The notes under the pieces: model-generated
Told to the model about the DNA's origin: nothing
Databases searched by the model: none
What the model saw: only the letters and a program-made list of their open reading frames with translations
Shown: positions 53,827 to 64,000 of the stretch, in pieces
How the letters are laid out: each line of letters begins with the position of its first letter
How positions within the stretch are numbered: position 1 is the stretch's first letter
Translations under genes and position numbers: made by a program
Assembly: GCA_947561395.2 (NCBI GenBank)
Contig: OX387187.1
Coordinates: forward strand, 31,229,829 to 31,293,828
Direction of reading: 5' to 3'
DNA length: 64,000 nt
Source of the DNA: Buxus sempervirens
Taxonomy: Eukaryota > Streptophyta > Magnoliopsida > Buxales > Buxaceae

Positions 53827-54138
53827 CAAGGTTTACAGTTGCAGCGTGCCGCCGAAATTTTGGTTTTTATGCCCCCAGTGATGTGTTTCGTTGGGAGAAA
53901 TCTTCAATTTGCATCGTTGGCGAAACGGACCGAAATTTCGAGCGAAACGGGCGGCGTGCCCAGCGAAACGGACCGAAACAGGCGAAACGGGCGAAACAGA
54001 AAAAAAATGAAAATTTTTTTAGCAAAATGGGCGGCGTGCCGTCGAAATTTCACCGAAATCCAAAAAAACATAATTTTTTATTTTTTTGCCCATTAAAAAT
54101 TTTCCGACGTTTCAGTGGCACCGAAACTTAAAACCTTG
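53827..54138. mobile_element. hAT MITE, 312 bp, with GCGAAACGG repeats
   Basis: It is flanked by perfect 8-bp CTTTGAAC (53819-53826 and 54139-54146). Termini CAAGGTTTACAGTT and the reverse complement CAAGGTTTTAAGTT match at 12 of 14 positions. The interior holds GAAATTTCG and several GCGAAACGG units, and the GGGCGGCGTGCC phrase twice. It is non-coding and would depend on a hAT transposase. Confidence 0.88.
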
Positions 54139-54146
54139 CTTTGAAC

Positions 54147-55095
54147 TAAAGGACAATAGCGACTTGAAATGTACTGCTTGATTCTATACGGTCAGGATCC
54201 ACGTAACGTAATATGGATTGAAGAAGGATGTCAAGTTGGATTAGTGCCACCCGGATTTTTCAATAAAGAAATAATCAAGCCCAACACTTGAGACAATGCC
54301 TATAAAGGTTTAAACAATACCAAACCTTCACCTGCCCCTATCAGGTGGTTGGTGACAAGGTCAGGTCGGGGTTGACCGGTTGTAATAAAAACATGCAAAA
54401 ATATATGTATTTAAATTTAATATATCAATTCACAATATATTTAGTCATTATATGTATTTTTTATATATGATACATATTAAAATAATACCTTTAATATATA
54501 AAAATAGTAGTTTAATAGACTAAGGTCGGGTTCCGCTAACCCTGAACCCGCCCCTCACTCGATTTTGGCTATACCACGTGTCACAGATGACGTGGCAATA
54601 GGCCCCATGCTCCTTGGTTTTAACCAAGTCAATAAAAAAATGAAATAAATGAAAATAAAACATAAAAGGAACAAATGAGAGAAAAAAAAAAAGAATAAGA
54701 TATTTCTCACTTTCATAAATAAAGAGTAAATTAAAGTGAGACCTTCTCTAGTCCCATGATGACGAAGAAAAAAAAAGAAAGAGTTAGAGATAAATTGGTT
54801 CTATTAGGAAGCCATTGGGACTGCACACGTTATGCGCATAACAAATTAAAAACACCTAATTTGTTCATGTGAGGCCCACTTAGAAAAAAAAACTTCATGT
54901 TAAAAAGCAAGAGTCCAAATTGCAAGCAATTCAGTTAGGCTAATGTGGCATAACAGATCGATAAAATAGAGAAAAACTAAGAGATAACTTGAGCATAGAT
55001 TATCAGGCCAGAATCTTGACAGTTCCCTTTATATATTAGTATTTATATGTTATGTGAAAGCTAAACTCTCTTGGGTTCACCCAATTAATCCTATG
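54147..55095. other. Repeat-derived DNA, no gene
   Basis: 54270-54560 resembles the MITE-like sequence at 52116-52617. The rest is A-rich and non-coding. A phrase near 55010 (CAGAATCTTGACAGTTCCCTTT) recurs with two changes at 56862. Confidence 0.45.
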
Positions 55096-55107
55096 GTTAA
55101 AGAGAGT

Positions 55108-55590
55108 TTTTTTTTTTTTTTTTTTGTGACAAAATAATTATATATTAAGCCTTTTGAATAAGCAATCTCCCCCTAGCAGCGTCCAACACAGATAACAATA
55201 AGAATGGGGGAGAGAACCTTAACCAAAGGCAAGAGAACATACCTATTCCTAACCCATCAACAACCATGTTTGCTTCCCTTCCCTCCATACATGGACCCAA
55301 CGGATTTTTGTAAACCAAGAACAAAGCTGTTTGATTTCTAAAATGATCCCACGAATGCTCTAAAAAAATGCCTCGGACTTGCTGTTGAGAATAGAAATAA
55401 TAATTTGCGAATCCCCTTCCATGATGATGTAGTGAAGATGAAGAACTTTTGTCAATTTTAAGCCCTCTAAAGCTGCCTTTGCTTCATCTAGAACTACTGA
55501 TCCAGCATGGCTTTCTGAAGCAAAACCTGCTATAAAAAGTCCTGAGTGATCCCTGCATACATTAGCAGGGTGGTTTACCGCCTGCTAAGA
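55108..55590 (-). mobile_element. 5'-truncated LINE end with RNase H
   Basis: A T-run at about 55108-55127 is the poly-A tail on the minus strand. The AAAGAGAG phrase occurs on both sides (about 55099-55106 and 55596-55604), a likely target duplication. Minus-strand translation gives pieces of the LINE RNase H domain (GLKIDKSSSSSLHHHGRGFANYYFYS and VYKNPLGPCMEGREANMVVDGLG), with several stops. It is a dead-on-arrival copy of about 0.48 kb. Confidence 0.75.
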
Positions 55591-55604
55591 AATAAAAAGA
55601 GAGA

Positions 55605-56823
55605 TTGTGATCTTTTAGCACGTGGGGACAATATATTTGTCTGTCATATGAGGAAAAGGTATTCTTTTTTAAATACAAAAAAGATACCATGTTGTCAATT
55701 TTTTCTTGGGAAATTTAATTTTTAGTGGTATTTTATCAAACTATTTAAGATTTAGTTGGTAAAGTTTTGAGTTTTAACTTTTAATACACCTTTATCAAAT
55801 TAATTAATTTTTAATGTCATTTTAGGTTACAGATAAATTCTTCCAAAAATACCCTTATACAATTTACTTCCGAGACTTGTACAAACAATAAATTGACTTG
55901 TACAATATAATTTTGGGCCACTTTTAGTGGCTTGTTTTAGGTTGAGATTAGCCCTAGATGAAACAGTGGTCATTGAGGCTCTGCTTGAGGATTCTCTGTG
56001 GACGAGCCTGTAAAAGGTGCTCATCAGTTGCAAGCAAGTGGTTGCAGGCTGCAGCTACCTTTTCAGTCTCTCTCTTTGTTAAAAACCGAATTGTTTTTTA
56101 TGAAAAGGCCACAAGTGTTGCTAATATGGCAACGGTTACGGTCGAGCATCTTTTATGAGCTCATCTGTAGAGGATTTGTATCCAACCTAATTTGATTTGA
56201 ATTAGAAAATAATGCTCCCAACCTTGAAACCAAACCAAATTGATATGGACACCTCTAGAAATCAAAAAGATCGACCCAATCAAAATACAATTAATTTGGT
56301 TAGGTCCGGTTTGGGGTAGGGCGAGTTAAAATAATATCTCAAAATGTCGTGTTGTATGCATATATTACATATTATATAAAATATACTATTGTGTTACAAG
56401 AACACAATCTATGTAACCATTACCTCAAATATTTTGAATTGACAATTGTTTTCTTAGGAATGCCCTTCTAAAATTTTAAAGATTCCCATCTCCTTATAAT
56501 TACCCACCCATGTAATAATTGTGCTATATTAATTTGGGTTTAGGTTTTATGTATAGGTACGTGCATGTAATAGTATTGCAAATGCCACCCTTAAGATATT
56601 TATATATTATATATAAAACGAACAGCTCCTTTGGGAAGCATGCCAACCATATTCCTTTTTTATTTTCAAAAGTAAACTTCTAATGTCATTTTGTCTTGTA
56701 TATTTTACATGAGTAGCTTCGTCTTTTTCATTTTATACTTTCTAAAAGATGCCCTTCAACAATTTTTTATTCCTTAAGTGTCCTAACCTTCTTATTTACA
56801 TATGTACACCCTGATAGTATAAG

Positions 56824-56855
<32 letters not shown>

Positions 56856-57365
56856 GAGTTCAGAATCTTGGTAGTTCCCTTTGTTGGAATTACTCGGAAA
56901 CGCTCCATCAAATTTACATTTATGGAAGAGATAGTCTAGGGGATTCCCTGAAACAAATAAAGGGAATCTTCTCTGCCTGCATGAAATTAACCACATCCGG
57001 TAGATAACCAATGTGATCCTCATCCTGTTTTTATTGTCATGAACCATACAGCTCGAACAAAAGGGCATTTGAGGAGAAGAATGTTCAACAGTCTCAGTCT
57101 GAGCAAAAGGGCATTTGAGGAGAAGATGGTTCAAGAGAGTTACTGAAACTAGACTTTACAGGTCAGGTAATGGCACCCAACCGATCCATGGTTCAACCAT
57201 AGTGTCACCCAAAACTGACAATATATAACAATGAACAAGTAATGCCCGTCTCAAGTGCCCATGTGGACCGTTAATGGTACCATTGTAATTAATGTAAACC
57301 TTCTGTAGAATTTGAGAGTCTAGGAATCATCACGAAGCCCCGGCACATTTTTTTTAGATCTTTAA
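55605..57365. other. AT-rich region with one possible RNase H remnant
   Basis: No intact domain. (AT)n occurs at 56825-56856. On the minus strand about 57134-56860 encodes KCKFDGAFPSNSNKG, which resembles the first LINE RNase H block. In the same stretch a GAGCAAAAGGGCATTTGAGGAGAAGA-type unit occurs twice (near 57054 and 57103). Confidence 0.4.
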
Positions 57366-57379
57366 CAGCCAAATCATCT

Positions 57380-57445
57380 CATCCCACATCGGCTGGAAGT
57401 TAAAAAGATTCCCAACCTCATATCTATATAAAGGGTCACCCGAGG
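57380..57445 (+). promoter_or_regulatory. CCCACATCGGCTGG promoter-like cassette
   Basis: TCCCACATCGGCTGG, then TTCCCAACC, then CTATATAAAGGGTCACCCG. The same order occurs at 59705-59757 and in part at 40840-40885 and 44951-44986. It resembles repeat-derived promoters in plants. Activity is not shown. Confidence 0.5.
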
Positions 57446-57559
57446 CGTGTGCTGAAACAAGAAGATACCGATTTTCCACTACCAAAAAAAAAAAGAAGAT
57501 ATCGATTTTCATATTCGGATCTTATTTTCGGATCGGATCGGGTATGATTTTTACTTATA

Positions 57560-59640
57560 TTGTAATAATATAAATATTCTTTATTGTTGATTCAATAATT
57601 ACATTTGCAAAAACCTAAAGATATCTTCTTTGATAGTCATCAACATACAATACTAAAGATGCCCTAGACCCCAACTTCTGTTTTTTATTTTCTCTCTCTT
57701 TTGTGGGTATACGCTAAAAAAATGGTTTACCTGCAAGCTTCAAGAGTTGATTTCTTCCTGCAAATGTTACTTGATCTCTTAGATGGCTTAGACTTCAGAA
57801 CTTTGCTAAGGCCTTTGTATGCATCAAGTGAATTATAGAAACAGGGCTCAAAACTCTAGTGGCCTCGTAGATTTATATTAAAAACTAACGTTGATTCTTT
57901 CTGGGGTTGATCCTGTCACCACTTATATTGTAATCCTTTAGTTTCTCAAATGGACTACAAGCACATGCAGTAAGTCTAAGTGTAGAATTTATCATAAACC
58001 CCGAGAGAAGGATTTCACTGAGAATTGGAGACATGACTTTCAGACATCAGGAAAGTGGTCATTCAGTTTTGGGTTAAACTAAAACCAAACTCTTGAAAAT
58101 CATAGATATGAGGCACAAACCCCAAAACCAATGGAAGGTTGTACGTGTGAGAAAGATAACAGAAAATTTAAGCCTTGCGAGAATGGAAGTTTAGAGGAAG
58201 AGAAGAAAACCGATAGCATGCTTTCAGTTTTATTCTTTAATTTGCCTGTTTAATATACCTTCTCCATATCATTTTCTACAACTTAAAATGACAAAAATAA
58301 ATATAATAAACATGAGAAAAGTTAAGGCAAACTTAGCTCATTACCTAGACATGAACAGGGAAATAAGATGAAAGGAAAACATAGTAATTGAAGTGGAGCT
58401 CCAAATTTCAGTTAGCATTAGACCTCCATTTCATTTTGACTGTCTTTTATCCCTAGTTTAAAATAAGGCATTCAAAATATATGATTTGTTGCTTCGCGTC
58501 AGTGGCATACTCAACATTATAAAGCTGTGGATATAACAAATGTAAAAGAAATTCATCTAATAAAAAATATTAAATCAGGGATATAAACCCAATTGCCTTT
58601 GTCTGCTAAATAAGCCTACATAAATATTGTCAAATTTATGAGATTTCTTTTCCATCTTCTGATTTTTAATACAATTTGATGATGCTTTCCAACATGATGA
58701 AAGAGAAAAAAAAATGAAGCAAAGTAAGGAACTTGAGAAAAACAAAATAAAAAAAAGAAAAATAAAAAACACAAAACCGCATAGAAGAAACATGAAGCGA
58801 AATCATTTACAGCTAACCAACATTAATGAAATAAAAACCTGATTTTGGGATCTTCAAGATGCTCCTTAAAGGCGAGAATTCTCATCTGTTTGTTGTCGAT
58901 TGAAGTTCCAAAGTCCGTCTGCCCAATTAAATTCCAACAAAAATCAAACAACAAAATAAAAAATGAAAATTTATTTAAGAAAACATAAAAAGAAACGATT
59001 CAAAATCAAAAGGAAATAGATGGTGGGTACTCTCAGTTACCGGTTGAATCCAAAGCCGAAGTGAACAGATGAGGTTGTTTTCCTACCGGAGCCATCGGAG
59101 AAGGGGAACCTTGCCTGTGCAAGAAACGCGCACAGCCCAGAAGATGCAGTGTCCTCTTCTGAAGAAACCGCAGAGACTGTGAAACCGCGGCCGTGGAAGA
59201 AGATGACCACTGGAAGCATGAAATTAATTTGAAGAACTTTGTTTAATATCAGACATGTACAAAGTCCTTTGTAAGAATCAAAATGAAAGTTTTGAGAGCT
59301 TCCCTCTTGATAAATCAGGAAAATAAAGAGTTGTAAAGCTGATGATCCCTTTTATATATGGGTATGCTTAGGAGAGAGGTTTGGAACAATATAGATATAT
59401 AGACGCATACATGAATATATGTATGTGCACATATGTGTGTGTGCGTATATAAGATGAATTAAACAAACCCATTTAAAAAGGAAAAAAAAGAAAGAAATAT
59501 TAAGAAAATTGAGAGGTTTAATTACGATGGGAAGATGGTCTGGTGAGGAAGTACGAGATCATCCTGCAACATAACCTTTGAGGTACTGATAAAACCTGAA
59601 GCTCTGTTATGAGGTACTGATAAAACCTGAAGCTCTGTTA
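57560..59640 (-). other. Region with exon-like pieces, no confident gene model
   Basis: On the minus strand 58919-58840 is framed by AATTGGGCAG and CAG/GTTTTT and encodes TDFGTSIDNKQMRILAFKEH in one open frame. A GC-richer open stretch at 59219-59037 encodes LPVVIFFHGRGF and ends near a donor-like GGTAACTG, but its frame does not fit the next piece without a stop. A further candidate at 57830-57735 encodes AYKGLSKVLKSKPSK. I recognise none of these. They may be remnants of a host gene or captured sequence. Confidence 0.35.
59581..59640. repeat. 30-nt tandem duplication
   Basis: GAGGTACTGATAAAACCTGA followed by AGCTCTGTTA occurs twice in succession. Confidence 0.9.
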
Positions 59641-59704
59641 ATCTTTAAAGGGGAGTCCACGCGGACAAGAGACAAAAGGGAGAGAGAGGTGCCTTTACTA
59701 GTGT

Positions 59705-59757
59705 ATCCCACATCGGCTGGGTAAATAATCCTTCCCAGCCGATTGCCCTATAAACCC
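59705..59757 (+). promoter_or_regulatory. 10-bp inverted repeat followed by a TATA-like box
   Basis: ATCGGCTGGG (59712-59721) and CCCAGCCGAT (59734-59743) are perfect reverse complements 12 nt apart. CTATAAAC follows 5 nt later. The E copy 1 block keeps the right arm and TATAAA at 40864-40885. Confidence 0.6.
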
Positions 59758-59956
59758 ACCACCAAGAATAAAAGAACCACTTTTAAAATTATAAAGACGG
59801 GTCAGAACAGAAGTAAATCGAGTCGACGGTTCCAGCCCAATAAGGCGAGCCAGCAAATAAGGCAAGCCAGTCCAGACACTTTATGTTTATTAAAATAAAA
59901 AATCATTTTAATTGTTTAGACGTAGATAAGAACTGAATTAGGATTTTTCCCTTTTT

Positions 59957-60110
59957 AATCAGATTGATCTTTGATTCTATCATTTTTTTCCCGTTTTCAA
60001 TCAGATTGATCTTTGATTCTATCATTTTTTTCCCGTTTTCAATCAGATTGATCTTTGATTCTATCATTTTTTTTCCCGTTTTCGATCAGATTGATCTTTG
60101 ATTCTATCAT
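59957..60110. repeat. Tandem repeat of about 42 nt, four copies
   Basis: The unit CAGATTGATCTTTGATTCTA followed by TCATTTTTTTCCCGTTTTC recurs four times with a few changes. Single related units occur near 41756-41790. Confidence 0.9.
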
Positions 60111-60179
60111 CTTGGTTTTAGTGTTTGGTTGGTATAAGGAATTGTAATTGGGAAATCTTTCCTCCAACACTCTCCGAGG

Positions 60180-60223
<44 letters not shown>

Positions 60224-61090
60224 GCATCTTCTCAGATGACCATCTTATTCTTCCCCCTCTTCCCAAAACTAGAACCCCCATTATTGTTTCTCTCACGGAA
60301 GAGAGAGAAACAAGAAGAGAGTATTTACCATAATTTATGGTTGGACAGAGAAAAACCAGAAACCGACCTGTTCCCTCCTATTTTCAACCATATGCTTGCT
60401 CACTCAGACGAAAAAGAAAAAAAAGATCCAATGAAAGAGTACCAGTCGAACCCTTCTTTGGTCTCTGCATGAGATTGCTTCTCATGGCGATGATTCTATT
60501 TTTGGTGGTTAATTTTATTGGGGGTCTGATCAAAGTAGGGGAAGACTGACGAAGGCCAGAAATGGGAGATCAGATCTTCTTTAATGGGAGCTTTAATGGC
60601 TTCCCATTGGATCCTCTTCATGTCAGGGATCGATGTTCCCAAAGAGAAAAGAAGGGGGAGGTCCTCTGATTCCCTGAGCTTGAATCTTCGGTTTATGAAT
60701 CTTGAAAACACAATCTTGAGGGGCAGCCATAGCCATAGTTCTTCTCCATGTTTTGTTGCTTCTTCTGGACGTCTCTTCCTTCTTCTCGACTCATAGACAA
60801 CTGGGTAGCCATTTTTGTTTTGTCCTTCCTTTTTTTTTTTGCTTCAAATGAACCGGATCTTCGCCCAACCCAAACCAGACCAACCCAGCTAAATTGATAC
60901 AAATACTACTTTAATTAAGTCTCTTTTCTTTTTATTCTTTATTTATTTATTTTTTGCACTATTTCGGTTAATCTATCTTTTGTTCCTTTTTTATGTATGA
61001 GTTTTGAGTTGGTGAAAGTATGGATTCTTAGGATGCAATTAATCCCAAAAAAGTAGTTTTTGGATTAATTGCCACGTGTCACTTGATGAG
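60180..61090 (+). repeat. Duplicated block P, copy 2
   Basis: It matches 49980-51190 as described there. A CT run lies at 60186-60218. Open frames here (for example 60125-60472) are shifted or broken in the other copy, which argues against coding. Confidence 0.75.
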
Positions 61091-63560
61091 CGGATGAGAG
61101 GAGATTTTGCTTATTTATTTTTGTTATTTTTGAATTTGATCGTTGATGATACGTTTGTTAAAACCTAGTTACATCGAAACCGTACCCAACCCACCATGAG
61201 AACTCAATCATTTCATGGCCCATTGAATTTTAAGATACCTCCATGGTTGTGATAAAAGGAAGCTTAAGGATTGGACCTACTGAGGGCCTTGATCAGAAAT
61301 TGACCCAAAACCCATAGATATGTGTAAAGGACCAAAATGAACCAGACTTAAAAGGTCCAACGCTGGTCGAACCACGGGAGGCATGAGAGGTGTATTTTAG
61401 CTCGATAAACCTTAAGTCCAACCATAAGTTTGTAGGAACTAGCATGCTGCAAGATGACCCAGGGTGTCTAAGGACTTCCCTGGGATACAACTGGATCACT
61501 TAGCCAGGTCTCTGGACCAAACCATTTTAAATAAGGTGACCGCTTACACCTAAACCCAATAGGTGGTGGCGATACGAAAGCCCAAACAAGATAAGACCAG
61601 ACCATAATGAACATAACAAAGTGAGAGTCAAGCAATAACCTAGATCGGCACCCGCATGCCGGCAGGACCCAATCTAACAAGGGTGCGGACAATCCTATTA
61701 TAATCAAACAAAAAAAATTTTATTAATGTCGTGAATTAATTATCAATAATATGAATTTTATCGAAAAGAATTTTCTTGGGCATACAGACACTAACTATAA
61801 TTGATAAGCTTAAAAAGAATATGAAAAAAAAACAATAGGAATTTGTATAAGTAACTTTAAAATATATATTTTGTAACAATGGATAAATATAGAAAATAAT
61901 TATTGTCAATAATTTAGGTTTATATGATTTAATTAAAAAATTTTTAGTTAAGTATAATTGATTTTGAAATTTCATACTCTATAACAATGGATAAATACAC
62001 GAAATCAATCCTATCAATAAGTTAGGCTTATATTATTTAATTAAAATTCTATTAGATGAGTGCAATTAAGGTTTATGTAATTTCGTAGCATTTTATTAGA
62101 ATCAAATATTTAAATGTAAACAAAAGAGTTTTAGAATTAAAATATATTTATTAAAACACTTTTAGATAATTATTATAGAAGGAATAATATGATATAAATA
62201 ATGATAATATCATTTTGTGAGTCTACTAAAATCTTACTAAATTATCAAAAAAATTAATTGTACTTATATAGAAGAACTTTGATTAAATAATATCAATATA
62301 AATTATTAATAATAATGATTTTGTATATTTACCCAATCTTATAGAATATACAATTGCAAAATTACTTAAATTCTTTTAATAATAATGATTTTGTGTATTT
62401 ACCCTTCAAGTTGAGAGATAAGTAAATGGTGCACTCGTTCCATGCCTCTTACAAAATGCAGTCTCCAAAAATACAAAAATGGTGGCAAGAAATGTTCAAC
62501 AAAAAAAAGAAAAAAATAAACGATGTTATATTATGACAAGACTTCCAATCATAATTAAAAAGTAAACATTTAGAATTCATTATTTTTAATTATGTCAATA
62601 TTAAAACAATTATAGATGCTTTTCTTTTCTTTTTTGAAAATACGAAGCACATAAAGGTTCTAACTAATTTCCATAAATAGAAGGACCTCTGAAATATTAA
62701 AAAAAAAGTACTAAAAGTCAAATAAAAATTTATACATTAATCTCAGGACTCTACATTAAAAGTGCAAATAAGTTAGGAAAAAATTAAAAAAAAAACATAT
62801 AAATCAATCTAAATGTGCAACGAACGTTCGTGATTGCTAGTTTATATAAAACTTAATTGTGCTTATATAGAATAAATTTGATTAAGTGATATCAACATAA
62901 ATTATCAATAATAATGATTTTATGTATTTATCCAATCTTCTAGAATATATAATTACAACATTAATTACTTAGATTCTTTTAATACCCAATCTTCTAGAAT
63001 AATTATCTAAAAGAATTTCAGTTAAATAAAATAAAAACATTTCCAACAAAATTCCACTAATTAGAATACTAAATAAAAAGAATCTTGATCTAAGGGATTT
63101 TTACTTATACTTCTTTTATATTAGATTAAATTGAATCGACCCGAAACTAAATTTATATGCACCTAGTTCTGAACCGAGCCGAACCATACCAAATATATAT
63201 TATATGTATATTTAATATTTGTGTGGTTGACCTCAAGCTTGGTTAATTTGATTTGTATGCATTTTTTGTAAAAATTTTTTTTTTGGCTTTTATTTATAAA
63301 AACAGTCCATCAAAAATCTCATTTTACAAAAAAAAGTTACTTTTCAAGCGTAATTGACATGCAGGGTCACTTTTCATAAAAAATTTAAAAATAGTGTCAA
63401 TTTAAGTAAAGGTAATAGACATATGTATCCACGTAACATGTGCTCGTGTTACGTAAGGAAGCTTATATCTAATATCCAATAAAGTGATCCTATAATTTAA
63501 TTATTTATGTAATGTGGTCATGCAATTTAATTATTTTATAAAAAGTGACCCTTTATTGAA
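61090..63560 (+). repeat. Family E repeat, copy 3
   Basis: It aligns with copy 1 through the LTR-like first 600 nt, the AT-rich centre, the ACGAACGTTCGT palindrome (62822-62833, with 42560-42571 in copy 1) and the right end near GTCATGCAATTTAATTA. It lacks the 1.4-kb block of copy 1. Near 63417-63460 a phrase with TCCACGTAACATG and CGTGTTACGTA adds a small inverted repeat absent in copy 1. Confidence 0.75.
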
Positions 63561-64000
63561 ATACGTTTTTTGATGTATCGTGTTTATAAATATTAACCAA
63601 AAGAGATTCTTTTTTCATAATTTTCCCCATTATTTTTTTTTTTTTTGTTTTTTTTTGGCGCTGACAAGGGGCTCCTGGCTTTATATCTCCTGTATTTATC
63701 TCACTCCAGTGCGTATCTCTTTCTAGTAAGAGCGCTTGAAAGAGGAGTACGAGAAGGGTTTCAAAGATGATTCGCAGGGTTTCAAAGATGATTCGCACGT
63801 CGACAATTTCAACGTTTGGGCCCTTGAAAGATAATTACAAAACGAATGCAGATGGCGCAGTTCTTGATTATGGGTTATTTAATTTCCTATCTCTTTTTCT
63901 TTAAAGAATCCATTAATTATTTGATCTTTTCTTCCCCAGTTTCCATCTCAGAACGATCTTCTTCCGATCGTTCTTAATTTTATCGATCGATCATGGTTTA
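63561..64000. other. Window end, no assignable gene
   Basis: GGGTTTCAAAGATGATTCGCA occurs twice in tandem (63758-63798). A plus-strand frame from about 63768 encodes SKMIRTSTISTFGPLKDNYKT but ends within about 45 codons and is not recognised. CGATCGATC-type short palindromes lie near 63985. Confidence 0.4.

Noticed and set aside
59037-59219. Carboxylesterase-like LPVVIFFHGRGF
   Set aside because: Only the short HGGGF-like match fits. Nothing after it resembles an esterase, so the likeness is probably chance.
1-64000. CRISPR array, phage, bacterial operons, rRNA or tRNA genes
   Set aside because: No regularly spaced repeats, no ribosome-binding-site-led gene runs and no tRNA- or rRNA-like stretches. 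The tRNA-like motifs are LTR primer sites.

Overview
The window is repeat-dense, AT-rich nuclear DNA from a flowering plant. The evidence is plant-type LTR retrotransposons (a chromodomain Reina-like Ty3/gypsy element and a Tekay-like gag), an L1 LINE with a C-terminal RNase H domain, a plant hAT transposase, Helitron ends of plant type and several MITEs. The species cannot be named from this sequence. I found no host protein gene, tRNA or rRNA that I would assert. Most long open frames belong to mobile elements. A few exon-like stretches are reported as candidates only.

Layout, left to right. (1) 1-3621: nested solo LTRs. A family A LTR lies inside a family B LTR, which lies inside another family A LTR. 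(2) 4926-17467: a hAT transposon with a perfect 8-bp target duplication. A family A LTR split its transposase, and a young, nearly whole 5.3-kb Reina-like element later landed in that LTR. (3) 17867-26080: a minus-strand Helitron carrying a 5.8-kb L1 LINE with a 15-bp target duplication. The LINE is itself interrupted by a family A fragment. A second Helitron-like 5' end abuts it at 17866. (4) 26081-39455: a Helitron-like region whose 5' end is at 39455, broken by a family D LTR (carrying a family B LTR) and by a second family B LTR (carrying a long family C LTR). (5) 39456-43200, 51190-52115 and 61090-63560: three copies of one AT-rich repeat (family E). Two of them are preceded by a second shared block (49980-51190 and 60180-61090). 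(6) 45207-49922: a gag-plus-protease-only LTR element with a long acidic Ser/Glu linker. (7) Between these lie LINE ends, MITEs, microsatellites and low-complexity DNA.

Target duplications give an insertion order. The hAT predates the A LTR, which predates the Reina element. The Helitron predates the LINE. The Helitron-like host predates LTRs B and D, which predate the C-long and second B LTRs. The most unusual signal is architectural. LTRs of four families carry inverted repeats near their TATA box. The repeat sequence differs between families and even between copies of one family, while the layout is kept. Family B also keeps a splice-donor-like site about 100 nt after its TATA box.
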